A stretch of 64,000 bases of DNA. Origin: Streptomyces sp. LHD-70. Its GTDB lineage: Bacteria; Actinomycetota; Actinomycetes; Streptomycetales; Streptomycetaceae. Each line of letters starts with the position of its first letter. The stretch's first letter is position 1. The position numbers and the translations under genes were made by a program. The notes beneath the pieces are model-generated. The model did no database searches. It was given only the letters and a program-made list of their open reading frames with translations, and was not told the DNA's origin. Location of the stretch: NCBI RefSeq assembly GCF_031157275.1, contig NZ_JAVIFW010000011.1:236456-300455 (forward strand). Reading direction: 5' to 3'. Shown one piece after another: positions 29,558 through 38,410 of the stretch.

Positions 29558-29601
29558 CACACATTGGTTGCACCCCAGGCACACATTGGTTGCACCCCAG
29601 G
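29558..29601 (+). repeat. two exact tandem copies of a 22-bp unit
   Basis: Bases 29558-29579 and 29580-29601 are identical; the unit starts CACACATTGGTTGC and ends CCCCAGG. They sit directly after the GGCAA palindrome and 92 bp before the MFS start, so they may be extra regulator sites (each contains TTGGTTGC). Confidence 0.85.
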
Positions 29602-29692
29602 CTGGACTGATGGGGCAGCAGCACCCGCCGGCATGTTTTCCTGCGTCCCCCACCGGCGGCCGCACAACGAAGAGCGGCGAAAGGAAAACCCA

Positions 29693-31045
29693 ATGAGCGT
29701 GCACCACCCAGGCGATTCCGCCTCCGGCGCGACGAGCACCGGCAACGCCACCGTGGCACCCGACGCCGGCAGCCCCGCGCCGGCCAAAGGCCGTGGCAAG
29801 GCAGTCGGGTCGCTCGCAGTGGCGGGCGCGGTCGACAACTCCGAGAACAGCCTGATCAACACCTTCTTCCCGCTGATCCGCGACGCCTTCGGGCTGAGCC
29901 TCGGCGCCCTGGGCGTCATGGCGAGCATCTCCCGCTTCGCCCGCATGATCGCCGGCCCGGCATGGGCCATGGCCGCCGACCGGTTCGGCCGCAAAAAGGT
30001 GCTGTTCATCGTCACCGGACTCTGGGGGCTGTGGACAGCGTCGGCCGGTCTCGCGCAGAGCTACACGATGCTGCTGATCCTCTACGGAATCGGCGTCGTC
30101 GGCACCGTCGCCTCGGAGCCCATCATCAATGGCCTCCTCGGCGACCTCTTTGACGACAAGCAGCGTGGCCGTGCCTTCGGCACCGTCCGCGGCCTCGGCG
30201 CGCTCATCGGCATGGGCCTCGGCCCCGCCATCGCCCTCTTCGCCAAGGACCCCGACGGGTGGCGGTACGGCATGTTCGCCATGGGCGGCCTGAGCGTGCT
30301 GTCCGGCTTCCTCATTCTGCTCTTCGTCAAGGAGCCGGAGCGCCGCACCGCCATATCCGACGACCCGGATGTGGGCCGGTTCCGCATCTCCGACGCCGTC
30401 AAGCTGTTCAAGATCCCCACGATCGCACTGCTCGCGGGCATGCTCCCGCTCGTCACCAGCCTCGTGCTGTTCACGTTCTTCGTCACCTTCATGGTGGACG
30501 AGCGCGGCTGGGAGGTCCCCTCCGCCGCGCTGCTGTTCTCCGTGTTCACCGGTGGCATGGCGATTTCCTCGCTCCTCGGCGGGTTCCTCGGCGACTGGTT
30601 CTTCAAGCGCTTCGGCCCCAAGGGCCGCGTCATGCTCATGCAGATCTACCTGGTCGCGACCGCCGCGATGTCCGTCGTGGCAATGCAGATCGACTGGGGC
30701 AAGGGCGTCGCCGTCTACGTCGTGATGTTCCTCTTCGGCCTGATCGCGCTGATCGGCTTCTCCGCCTGCGTGCTGCCGATGGTCTCCACCGTCGCGCCCA
30801 AGCAGCTCTCCTCCACGGCCTTCGCCGTGCTGTTCTCACTGATCCAGGGCGGGCTGTCCGCACTGATGACGCTGGCGATGGGCTTCCTCGGCGAGGCGCT
30901 CGGCCTGACCAAGGTGATGCTCTACCTGGTGACCGTGCCCTACCTGCTGAACGCGGTGTACTGGTTCGTCTTCTACAAGACCTACCCCAAGGACTTCGCC
31001 AAGCAGGAAGAGCGCACGGCCGCCGTCGAGGCGGGCACCTTCTGA
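29693..31045 (+). CDS. MFS transporter
   Basis: 450 residues with about 12 membrane helices and the MFS loop motif AADRFGRKKVLFIVTGLWG between helices 2 and 3. A 40-residue polar N-terminus precedes helix 1 (AVDNSENSLINTFFPLIRDA). ATG at 29693 is preceded by AAGGAAA. By context it imports the sugar or polyol used by the adjacent isomerases and dehydrogenases; this is inference. A strong hairpin follows. Confidence 0.9.
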   Translation: MSVHHPGDSASGATSTGNATVAPDAGSPAPAKGRGKAVGSLAVAGAVDNSENSLINTFFPLIRDAFGLSLGALGVMASISRFARMIAGPAWAMAADRFGRKKVLFIVTGLWGLWTASAGLAQSYTMLLILYGIGVVGTVASEPIINGLLGDLFDDKQRGRAFGTVRGLGALIGMGLGPAIALFAKDPDGWRYGMFAMGGLSVLSGFLILLFVKEPERRTAISDDPDVGRFRISDAVKLFKIPTIALLAGMLPLVTSLVLFTFFVTFMVDERGWEVPSAALLFSVFTGGMAISSLLGGFLGDWFFKRFGPKGRVMLMQIYLVATAAMSVVAMQIDWGKGVAVYVVMFLFGLIALIGFSACVLPMVSTVAPKQLSSTAFAVLFSLIQGGLSALMTLAMGFLGEALGLTKVMLYLVTVPYLLNAVYWFVFYKTYPKDFAKQEERTAAVEAGTF

Positions 31046-31095
31046 CCTGCCGGCGGAGCAGAGTACGACGCCGCAGACCTGCGGCGCGGGTTGCC

Positions 31096-31136
31096 GGGGG
31101 CGGAACATACCGGGTCGTCCGGAATGTTCCGCCCCC
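31096..31136 (+). terminator. terminator after MFS gene
   Basis: GGGGGCGGAACAT (31096-31108) pairs perfectly with ATGTTCCGCCCCC (31124-31136). It starts 50 bp after the MFS stop. Confidence 0.65.
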
Positions 31137-31229
31137 CTCCCACCGGGTGCCGCGGGTCTCAGAGGGGCTTACTTGCCAGAGCCGCCCATCTGGCCGCGGA
31201 TGAGGTGCCGTTGGCTGACGAGGAAGACT

Positions 31230-31450
31230 TCCTGCTGCTGCGTGAACTGACCGTATACGACGCCTACTCGGGCATGATCCTGCCGCTGCTCGCCGACGCC
31301 ATGGGCATCTTCTGATGAAGCAGGCGTTCGAGCAGATCCCGGTCGAAGTCGAGGAGGCCGCCAAGATCGACGGGGCGAACGTGCTGCGCACCTGGGCGAG
31401 CGTCGTACTGCCCATGGTCCGCCCGGCCCTTGGCCTGAAGCGGGCTGACC
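31230..31450 (+). pseudogene. sugar ABC permease (MalG-type) fragment
   Basis: TVYDAYSGMILPLLADAMGI ends at tandem stops near 31312, and the sequence resumes one base out of frame as MKQAFEQIPVEVEEAAKIDG and ANVLRTWASVVLPMVRPALG. This is the EAA region of a MalG-type permease with one base lost between GIF and MKQ. Everything before and after is missing, so it is a ~70-residue remnant of a carbohydrate importer. Confidence 0.7.
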
Positions 31451-31572
31451 ACGCTCGCCCCGGCATCCCGCGCGGCCCGCCGTTCCTTCAGCATGGAGGT
31501 CCCCTAAGTGCCCGGTACTCCGGGCATGAAGGCAGGGCCTCTTGGTAGATCACCCAACCTAACGAAGCCCTA

Positions 31573-32175
31573 CTAGTCCTCCGGCAGGAAGGCGGTAAGC
31601 AGCGGGCCGTCCAGCACATCCGGCGACGGCAGGCCGCCGAGCCGTTCGTGGATCAGCCCCAGCAGGTTCTCCTTGGTCCGGTCCGGCTCGTACTCCTCGT
31701 ACCAGTCCGCGAGTTGCTGCATCGGCTCCGCGAAGTCCTGGTGCGGCCCCGGGCCGTTCCGCGTGTGATCGGGCGCGTGCGGTTCGAAGGTGCTGAGCTC
31801 CACGCCGTCGCAGGCGTGGCCGAACCACACCATGCCGTCGGCGGTAGCGGTGAGCGTGACGGTCTCGGTCCCGGCGGAGAGCCGCCCGAGCACCGGGTCG
31901 GACCCGCCCGTGGTGCCGATGTACTCGACGGAGAAGCCCAGGCCCTCACTCTGTCCGAACCGGACGACCGTGCCCCGGAGTTCGCCGGTTGGGTCGACCT
32001 GCTTGAGGTCGTCCAGGGGCAGCCGTCGGGCCGACGCAGGATCGATGCCGTACGCCCGCATCACCTGCTCGGCGCTCCGCTCCCGGGTCAGCGTCAGGCA
32101 GTACCCGAGATCGCTGAACTCCCGCAGCCACGCGAGGACTTCCGTGCCACGGCCGCCCCTGAACTCCACCGTCAT
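31573..32175 (-). CDS. DUF6461-type hypothetical protein
   Basis: 200 residues from ATG 32175, after a GGAGGAGAG ribosome site. The blocks WLREFSDLGYCLTLTRERSA, VVRFGQSEGLGFSVEYIGTT and TADGMVWFGHACDGVELSTF fit the Streptomyces DUF6461 family, whose function is not known. There is no membrane segment or signal peptide. It stands alone between the permease remnant and a long non-coding gap. Confidence 0.78.
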   Translation of the reverse strand: MTVEFRGGRGTEVLAWLREFSDLGYCLTLTRERSAEQVMRAYGIDPASARRLPLDDLKQVDPTGELRGTVVRFGQSEGLGFSVEYIGTTGGSDPVLGRLSAGTETVTLTATADGMVWFGHACDGVELSTFEPHAPDHTRNGPGPHQDFAEPMQQLADWYEEYEPDRTKENLLGLIHERLGGLPSPDVLDGPLLTAFLPED

Positions 32176-32880
32176 ACCGTCTCTCCTCCCCCGCTGATCC
32201 TGGACCGACCGTGACCGAAATGCCCTAACGGTCACGAAGCGTCACAGACACGGGGCAGAGCTGCCGGGCGTCGGCGCCACAGGCACACAAAGCACCTGAC
32301 AGCCAAGCCCACGGCTCGCATCTGGGTGAGGGCGGGCAGCGCACCGGCCCCCGGCCCCACCCGAGGCATGAGGAACGAGCCCCGAGACAGCCCGAACCAC
32401 CCATATGAAGCGCGAAATCTGCGAAACGTCAGCGAGAGAGCGAAACCCCCAGGCCACAAGCGCCTCGGGCAGGCCGCCCATGACGATCAACACCGAACCA
32501 ACCACACCCGGGACCGCCCGTGCCCTGGCCCCGAACTCAATCAACCTGCACACCACCAGGACAGCCCGACCCCAACCCCGCAACCCCACCACCCAGCCAC
32601 ACCACCCCAACACCCAACAACACCCAACAACACCAACCCACGACATCAGGATCCGCCCCGGACAGGCCCTGCGGTTTGAATCTTGGCGTGTCCGACTCAT
32701 TGACCTAGGTACTCGCGGCTTTTACCGTAGCGACCACTACAGGACTCTGTAGTGGTCGCTCCATGAACGGGTGTGCCCGCCGGGATGCAGCCCCGTCGGT
32801 TCGGCGCGGCTGCGGGATACCGGCGCGGCCCCGTTGCCGTTTCACGTCTCCGTCCCGCTTCTTTCTGCGAGGTGTGCGCA
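32176..32880. other. 705-bp gap with strand-asymmetric A/C tract and hairpin
   Basis: There is no convincing gene. From about 32496 to 32645 the plus strand is almost only A and C (for example CCCAACACCCAACAACACCC), which would encode only low-complexity Pro/Thr/Asn/His. A 14-bp perfect hairpin sits at 32729-32760. The amidohydrolase promoter should be near the right end. Confidence 0.6.
32729..32760. promoter_or_regulatory. 14-bp perfect inverted repeat upstream of amidohydrolase
   Basis: AGCGACCACTACAG and CTGTAGTGGTCGCT are exact reverse complements around GACT. The CTGTAG half-sites resemble the ends of the TetR-type operators at 37681 and 50156 but face the other way. It could be an operator or a terminator-like hairpin; there is no U tract. 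Confidence 0.5.
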
Positions 32881-34041
32881 ATGACCGGTTCCGGAACCCA
32901 AGACGCTCAAGGCATGAGGCGAAGGGGGGTCCTCAAAGCCGTACTGCCGCTAGCGGTCACCGCCACGGCGCTCGAAGGGGCGCCGGCGGCCGCGGTGCCC
33001 GGGGCCGGCCCGGCGAAGGCGAGCCCGGCGCGGGGCCGGGACCGCATCGACGTGCACTGTCACCTGATCCCGGACTTCTACCGGAAGTCGCTCACCGCGC
33101 ACGGCATCACCGAGATCGGCGGGGTGCCAGTGCCGGCCTGGAGCCCGGCCCTCGCGGTCGACTTCATGAACCGCTACGGCATCGAGACGCAGGTGGTGTC
33201 CGTCTCCGAGCCCGGTGTCACCTATCTGGACTCCCCCGCGGACCGGCTGGACATGGCCCGGCGCCTGAACACGTACATGAGCCGCGACCTCGTGCACGGT
33301 TCCGCCTACCGCAAGGGGCGCTTCGGCGGATTCGCCGTCCTGCCGCTGGGCCACACGGTGACCGCCAAGGACGTGAGCGACGCGACGGCGGAAGCGAAGC
33401 GTGCGGTGCGCGAACTGCGGCTGGACGGTGTGGGACTGTTCAGCAGCTACGGCGGAACCTATCTCGGCGATCCTGTCTTCGAGCCGCTGCTGCGCACGCT
33501 CAACGAGCTGGGAGTCATGGTGTTCATCCACCCGGTGACCCCGCAGGCCTATCCCGACCTCGGACTCCCGCCGTTCCTCTACGAGTTCACGTTCGACACC
33601 ACCAGGGCGCTGGTCAACATGCTCTACAAGGGTGTGTACACGCGGCATCCGCGCATCCGCTGGCTCGCCGCCCACGCGGGCGGCACGCTGCCCTACATCT
33701 CGTACCGCACCAGCTTGCTGACCCTGACGCCCGCGATCGCCCAGCAGTTCGGGGCCTCCGGCGCCGCCGACAGCAGCCCGCACTTCCGCGGCCTCTTCTA
33801 CGACACGGCCCTGTCGCCCGCACCCCAGGCGATGAAGTCCGTGCAGGAGCTGGCCGGCTCCGAGCACATTCTGTTCGCCACGGACTGGCCGTTCACCAGT
33901 GCGCTGTTTCCCGGGGCCGGTGATCCCGCGCCCCAGCTGGACGAGACGTTCGATGCCCGTGAGCGGTTGGCCGTCGAGAGAGGCAACGCGCTGGCCCAGT
34001 TCCCGGCGCTGGCCGCGCGGATCGGGGCCCGTCAGGGGTAG
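32881..34041 (+). CDS. Tat-exported amidohydrolase-2 family protein (decarboxylase-like)
   Basis: 386 residues. The N-terminus MRRRGVLKAVLPLAVTATAL has a twin-arginine-like motif, a hydrophobic run and an Ala-rich cleavage region, so export is likely. The metal-dependent TIM barrel follows: RIDVHCHLIPDFY (H59, H61), VMVFIHPVTP, LAAHAGGTLPY and LFATDWPFTSA (Asp). Relatives include ACMSD, gamma-resorcylate and 5-carboxyvanillate decarboxylases. It faces the meta-cleavage operon across a shared terminator. The exported location is unusual for the family. Confidence 0.85.
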   Translation: MTGSGTQDAQGMRRRGVLKAVLPLAVTATALEGAPAAAVPGAGPAKASPARGRDRIDVHCHLIPDFYRKSLTAHGITEIGGVPVPAWSPALAVDFMNRYGIETQVVSVSEPGVTYLDSPADRLDMARRLNTYMSRDLVHGSAYRKGRFGGFAVLPLGHTVTAKDVSDATAEAKRAVRELRLDGVGLFSSYGGTYLGDPVFEPLLRTLNELGVMVFIHPVTPQAYPDLGLPPFLYEFTFDTTRALVNMLYKGVYTRHPRIRWLAAHAGGTLPYISYRTSLLTLTPAIAQQFGASGAADSSPHFRGLFYDTALSPAPQAMKSVQELAGSEHILFATDWPFTSALFPGAGDPAPQLDETFDARERLAVERGNALAQFPALAARIGARQG

Positions 34042-34061
34042 CGCCGATCCGGGTACGGCAG

Positions 34062-34110
34062 TTGGTCCGGCGGGCCGCAACCGCGCAGCGGTCGTGGCCC
34101 GCCGGACCAA
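34062..34110. terminator. bidirectional terminator
   Basis: The 15-bp arms TTGGTCCGGCGGGCC (34062-34076) and GGCCCGCCGGACCAA (34096-34110) pair perfectly. They lie between the convergent amidohydrolase and dioxygenase genes and can end transcription from both sides. Confidence 0.75.
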
Positions 34111-34117
34111 CGTGATG

Positions 34118-35134
34118 TCAGGCTTCGGGTATGGCGTTGCCGCTCAGTGCGGCGACCGTGTCCTCGGTGCGGGCCAGGGAACGGGCACCGGCACGGAACT
34201 GGTCGAGCTTGTCGACGATGGTCTGGCCGACCGGGAGGTGACCCCAGATGCTGATGCCCTGGTGCGTGGTGGGCTCCCAGGTGCCTTCGTCGATGACGAT
34301 CGGGTTCCAGCCCACCTCCCATTCGAAGCCCGAGGGAGTGCGCGCGTAGTAGGACAGTTCCTTGTCGTTGGTGTGCTGTCCGACGGACAGGGCCATGTGG
34401 AAGCCGAGTTCGTGCACGCGCTGGTAGCTCTGGGCGACGTCGTCGAGGGTGGCGGCCTGGATGTTGAGGTGCTGCACGCGGGTGCGGATCGGGTCGATGG
34501 GCAGGCCGCGGACGGCGGCCACCGCGATGGAGTGGTGGCGTTCGTTGACCCGCAGGAAGCGGATCTTGAGCTTGGCGCCGCTGACGGTCTCGTCGATGTA
34601 GTCGGTCAGCCGGGCGTCGAAGACGGTGTTGAAGTAGCCGCGGATCTGGGCCGGTTTGGTCGAGGTCAGGGCGACGTGGCCCATGCCGGAGTCACCGGTG
34701 ACGAACCCCGAGGCGAGCATCCGCAGCGGCTGGTCCGCCTGGACGGGAGTCGTGTAGATCTCCTGCGTGATGCCCTTGGGGCCGGGGAATCGCAGCAGGC
34801 GTTCGACACCGCGCAGGGCAGCCTCCTCCTGCGAGCCGCGGGTCACGGGAACGCCGTGGGCGCGTATGCGGGCCTCGATCTGCTCGAACGAGGCGTGGTC
34901 GTCGATGTGCCAGCCGAGGGCGACCACGTCCTCGGCAGGGCCCTTGCGCAGCAGGAAGCGGCACTCCTGGTCGTCGAGACGGAAGCGCATCAGGTCGCTG
35001 GAGAGGTCGTCGTGGTGCATGCCGATGGCGTCGGTGCCGAAGCGGCGCCAGTCGGCGAAGCGGTTGGTCTCGATGACGAAGTAGCCGAGGTGGACAGCGC
35101 CGAAGACGGAAGGCGCGGTGGTCTGGGGATTCAT
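34118..35134 (-). CDS. extradiol ring-cleavage dioxygenase (type I, VOC fold)
   Basis: 338 residues with two VOC modules. The iron ligands fit H153 (MGHVALTS), H222 (VQHLNIQA) and E273 (PSGFEWEVGW), and the conserved second-sphere His is in NERHHSIAV (about 200). This is the BphC/HsaC type that opens catechols next to the hydroxyls. Its ATG overlaps the hydrolase stop (ATGA), so it is coupled to that gene in the monooxygenase-hydrolase-dioxygenase operon. Confidence 0.9.
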   Translation of the reverse strand: MNPQTTAPSVFGAVHLGYFVIETNRFADWRRFGTDAIGMHHDDLSSDLMRFRLDDQECRFLLRKGPAEDVVALGWHIDDHASFEQIEARIRAHGVPVTRGSQEEAALRGVERLLRFPGPKGITQEIYTTPVQADQPLRMLASGFVTGDSGMGHVALTSTKPAQIRGYFNTVFDARLTDYIDETVSGAKLKIRFLRVNERHHSIAVAAVRGLPIDPIRTRVQHLNIQAATLDDVAQSYQRVHELGFHMALSVGQHTNDKELSYYARTPSGFEWEVGWNPIVIDEGTWEPTTHQGISIWGHLPVGQTIVDKLDQFRAGARSLARTEDTVAALSGNAIPEA

Positions 35135-36003
35135 CGGCGGCCTGCCAGGAAGTCGGCGCACACCCGGTTGAACAGTTCGGCGCGTTCGAACTGGACCCAG
35201 TGGCCTGTGTTGGCCACCACGTAGAGGTCGCAGTCGGGCATGCGCTCGGCGAGCATGCGGCCGCCGGACGGCCGGTTGACCTTGTCCTGAGCACCCCACA
35301 GCACGAGGGTGGGCACGGGCAGCCGGGCCAGGCGGCGGTCCCGGGTGAAGTCCATCTTGATCAGTGTGCGCAGCGCGTTCGGTCCGGAGGGGCGGCGCAG
35401 CGGCGGAGATGCCACCACTTCCGGGTCGATGCTCGCCTCGTACCGTTCGTCGATGGCGGCGTCCGGCACCTCGGCGGCGTTGAAGACGAGGTAGTGGCGG
35501 ATGAACTTCTCCAGCTTGAGCCGGGACGGCCCATCTCCGCCGTAGTAGTTCAGCAGGCTGTTCAGGCCGGGGGTGGGCAGGGACCGGGTGGTGCCGATGC
35601 CGCCGGGGCCCATGAGGAGCATGCGCTCGACCCGGTCGGGCGTGTCCAGGGCCAGGCGGAGCGCGGCCGACCCGCCGTAGGAGTTGCCCACCAAGTGCGC
35701 CTTTTCGAGGCCGAGTTGGTCGAGCAGGCCGCGAATGCCATCGGCGAGATGACCGAAGGGGTCTGCGCGGTCGATCCCCTTGGTGCTGCGTCCGTAGCCG
35801 GGCAGGTCGGGCACGATGACCCGGTGGTTGCGGGCCAACGCGCCGATGTTGCGCTGGTAGTTGGAGACGCCGGAGGCGCCGGGACCGCCGCCGTGCAGCA
35901 GGAGCACGGGCGGGCCTTCCCCGGTCTCGGCGGCGAAGATCTTCCTGCCGCCGATGTCGTACGTCGTCTCCTGCATCTCGGGCAGGCCGGTGGTGGTCGT
36001 CAT
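35131..36003 (-). CDS. meta-cleavage product hydrolase (alpha/beta hydrolase, MhpC/BphD type)
   Basis: 290 residues. LLLHGGGPGASGVSNYQRNI is the signature of C-C bond hydrolases, with the nucleophile in GNSYGG (Ser108), the acid in LWGAQDKVN and the histidine in ANTGHWVQFE. It would split the ring-opened product of the extradiol dioxygenase into a 2-hydroxydienoate and an acid. It lies 13 bp after the monooxygenase gene and overlaps the dioxygenase start. Confidence 0.9.
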   Translation of the reverse strand: MTTTTGLPEMQETTYDIGGRKIFAAETGEGPPVLLLHGGGPGASGVSNYQRNIGALARNHRVIVPDLPGYGRSTKGIDRADPFGHLADGIRGLLDQLGLEKAHLVGNSYGGSAALRLALDTPDRVERMLLMGPGGIGTTRSLPTPGLNSLLNYYGGDGPSRLKLEKFIRHYLVFNAAEVPDAAIDERYEASIDPEVVASPPLRRPSGPNALRTLIKMDFTRDRRLARLPVPTLVLWGAQDKVNRPSGGRMLAERMPDCDLYVVANTGHWVQFERAELFNRVCADFLAGRR

Positions 36004-36016
36004 GGTGTCGGTGTCC

Positions 36017-37630
36017 TCACGGGGTGGTGGGGGCGGACGGGCGGGCAGTGGCGCGGGGGGTGAAGCCCTGGGGCGGCGGTGCGAGCGGGCCGGTCGTGGC
36101 GGCCGCGTAGACGTAGGCGTCGGGGCGCAGCGCGAGCGTGGCCGCGCGGTGCTCGCGCATCCAGGCGAGCAGGACGCCGTCGGTGTCGACGAGGGTGCCC
36201 CCGGCCGGGCGGCTACCGGCCGGGGTGACAGTCAGGGAGGGCACGTTGAGGCGGTCCCAGGCGGGTTGCGGCGTGGCCGTGCGGGCGTGCAGCAGCAGCC
36301 ACCGGCCGGCGAGTGCGTCGTCCAGACGTGTGCGGGTGCCGTCCGGCCCGGTGACCCACGGCTGGGGGACTTGGCAGCCGGTGGCCTTGGTGCGCGGGCG
36401 GGCCTGGAGGCCGGCGTCGTAGCGGGCGACGGGGATCCATTTGGAGTCCTGCAGCCGGTCACCCAGGCCCGGTATGCGGTTCAGCGCGCGCACCGCGTGG
36501 TCGCGGGACCGGGCGATGGCCGCCCGGCGTTCGGTGATCATGCGGCCGACGAAGACCGCCCGTCTGGTCACTTCCTTGACGTGCGGTTTGCGTTCGGCCT
36601 CGTAACTGTCGAGGACGCTGTGGGGCAGTTCGCCGCGGAGTACGGCGTCCAGCTTCCAGCACAGGTTGGCCACGTCCCGCACGCCGGCGGCCATGCCTTG
36701 GCCGATCCAGGGCGGCATCGCGTGCGCGGCGTCACCGGAGAGGAAGACGCGGCCGACCCGGAAGCGGGAGGCGAAGCGGACGTGGTGGCTGTAGACGGTG
36801 GCCCGCAGGACGTCCACCTGGTCGCGGCCGATCCCGTAGCGGGCGACCAGGTCGTACACGGCGTCATCGGTGGTGAGGTGCTTCTCGTCGTCGCCGGGCA
36901 GGACCGGGAACTCCCAGCGGTGGTGGCCGAGCGGGGTCGGGCAGTCGACCGCGGGGCGGGCCGGGTCGCACCGGAAGCGCAGCCGATCGTGTCCCGGCCA
37001 GGGCTTGAGCATCTTGGTGTCGATGACGACCCAACGGTCCTCGTACGTCCGGCCTTCATACCCGATGTTCAACTGGGCGCGGGTGAGGCTGGATCCGCCG
37101 TCGGCCGCGATCACATACGCGGCGCGCAGCCGGCGCACCGAATCGTCGTCGACGCCCGCCACGGTCAGCTCCACGCCGCCGTCGTCCTGGCGCACTCGCA
37201 GGCACTCGTGCCGCAACAGCACGTCGACATCGGGATAGCGGTCGACGCCTTCGCGCAGGACCTGCTCGAGGGCCGGCTGATAGATGAACGACTGCGGTGG
37301 GTGGCCGTGCCCGCGCCGGGGCGGCTGGGCGGTGAGGAACGCCCGGTTGCGGGCGTCGACGAAGTCCACGGGCCGACCCTCTGTCAGCATGTCCTGCTTC
37401 AGCCGTTCCGCAAGGCCCGCGCGCTGCCAGATCCGCAGCACTTCTTCGTCGGTGGAGATGGCCCGTGCGCGGGAGTAGACCTCGGCGTCGCGCTCCACCA
37501 CGACGACCTTCCGACCCAGGGCACCCAGCAGATTGGCCGCGGTCTCTCCCGTCGGCCCGTACCCGATGATCGCCACGTCGTAGGCGCACGGGTTCGTGTC
37601 CTGCCCCGCGTCGTCGCTGATCCGGCTCAC
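36017..37630 (-). CDS. FAD-dependent aromatic hydroxylase (MhpA-like)
   Basis: 537 residues of the class A flavoprotein monooxygenases. FAD motifs: YDVAIIGYGPTGETAANLLG (residues 17-36), YVIAADGGSSLTR and VFLSGDAAHAMPPWIGQGMA (about 300). The C-terminal thioredoxin-like extension is short, as in MhpA/OhpB. It would hydroxylate a phenolic acid to a catechol, the substrate of the dioxygenase two genes down. It is divergent from the TetR gene across the palindromic operator. Confidence 0.9.
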   Translation of the reverse strand: MSRISDDAGQDTNPCAYDVAIIGYGPTGETAANLLGALGRKVVVVERDAEVYSRARAISTDEEVLRIWQRAGLAERLKQDMLTEGRPVDFVDARNRAFLTAQPPRRGHGHPPQSFIYQPALEQVLREGVDRYPDVDVLLRHECLRVRQDDGGVELTVAGVDDDSVRRLRAAYVIAADGGSSLTRAQLNIGYEGRTYEDRWVVIDTKMLKPWPGHDRLRFRCDPARPAVDCPTPLGHHRWEFPVLPGDDEKHLTTDDAVYDLVARYGIGRDQVDVLRATVYSHHVRFASRFRVGRVFLSGDAAHAMPPWIGQGMAAGVRDVANLCWKLDAVLRGELPHSVLDSYEAERKPHVKEVTRRAVFVGRMITERRAAIARSRDHAVRALNRIPGLGDRLQDSKWIPVARYDAGLQARPRTKATGCQVPQPWVTGPDGTRTRLDDALAGRWLLLHARTATPQPAWDRLNVPSLTVTPAGSRPAGGTLVDTDGVLLAWMREHRAATLALRPDAYVYAAATTGPLAPPPQGFTPRATARPSAPTTP

Positions 37631-37680
37631 TCGGCCACCTCACTGTCGTCCCGCAGCCCGCATGAGCACACACAGGCTTG

Positions 37681-37716
37681 CTGTAGCGATCATTCTAATT
37701 GGAATGAATGCTACAG
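37681..37716. promoter_or_regulatory. TetR-type palindromic operator
   Basis: This imperfect palindrome has outer arms CTGTAGC / GCTACAG and inner arms CATTC / GAATG around TAATTG. It lies between the divergent hydroxylase and TetR genes. The first 35 bp match 29 of 35 positions of 50156-50190, upstream of a separate amidohydrolase. Confidence 0.75.
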
Positions 37717-37777
37717 TAAGAAGGTGGCGCGGTACGGTCAAGGGGCCGGCGCAGGGCAGGCAGGAAAGGCGGACGCG

Positions 37778-38410
37778 ATGACCAGGCACCAGGAGCCCCG
37801 CAGAAAGCGGGCGAACGGCGTGGAGTCGCGCCAGCGCATCCTTGACGCCACCGTGGAGATCGCCGGCGAGCGCGGCTACGAGGGCACGTCCATCGCGGCA
37901 GTCAGCTCCAAGTGCGGGCTGCCCGCCAGCTCGATCTACTGGCATTTCAAGGACAAGGACGACCTGATCGCGGCGGTCATCGAGCGCAGCTTCGAAGCCT
38001 GGCTCCTCGCCGTCCAGCTGCCCGGCGAGGAGGCCGGGAGCCCGCGCGAGCGGGTGACCGCCATGGCGGCGGGCATCGCCAAGTCCCTTGTCGAGGCACC
38101 CGACTTCCTCCGCCTCGGCCTGATGCTCGCCCTGGAGCGCCGTCCGGCCGAGCCGCGCGGCCGGACCGTCTTCCTCCAGGTCCGTGAAACCGCACGGGCC
38201 AAGGTCATCGAGGTGATCGAGGAGCTCAAGCCCGGCCTGGACGCGGACGAGGTGCAGGCACTCGCCACCTACGCGGTCGCGGGCGCGGACGGCCTCTTCG
38301 TGCAGCGCGAGATCCTCGGGGACGCCCTCGACCTGGTGGCCATGTTCGAACTACACGCACGCCTGCTGTTCGACGCGGCCGAAGACATGGCGGCCCGCAA
38401 GCAGCGCTGA
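37778..38410 (+). CDS. TetR-family transcriptional regulator
   Basis: 210 residues. The N-terminal helix-turn-helix is clear (SRQRILDATVEIAGERGYEG; SIAAVSSKCGLPASSIYWHF KDKDDLI), followed by an alpha-helical ligand domain. ATG 37778 is used; an in-frame extension upstream lacks features. It is divergent from the meta-cleavage operon and probably represses it and the 50227 amidohydrolase through the shared operator. Regulation is inferred from operator position only. Confidence 0.9.
   Translation: MTRHQEPRRKRANGVESRQRILDATVEIAGERGYEGTSIAAVSSKCGLPASSIYWHFKDKDDLIAAVIERSFEAWLLAVQLPGEEAGSPRERVTAMAAGIAKSLVEAPDFLRLGLMLALERRPAEPRGRTVFLQVRETARAKVIEVIEELKPGLDADEVQALATYAVAGADGLFVQREILGDALDLVAMFELHARLLFDAAEDMAARKQR

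Noticed and set aside
29558..29601. Two 22-bp tandem units as a CRISPR array
   Set aside because: The copies touch with no spacer and there are only two; a regulatory repeat is more likely.
32242..32700. 152-residue minus frame rich in Gly/Val/Trp
   Set aside because: It is only the reverse of the A/C-rich tract (GGTTGTTGGGTGTTGGG-like) and has no protein-like features beyond low complexity.
35861..37777. N-terminal extension of the TetR frame by some 640 residues
   Set aside because: The frame is open only because it mirrors the hydroxylase gene; the TetR domain starts after 37778.
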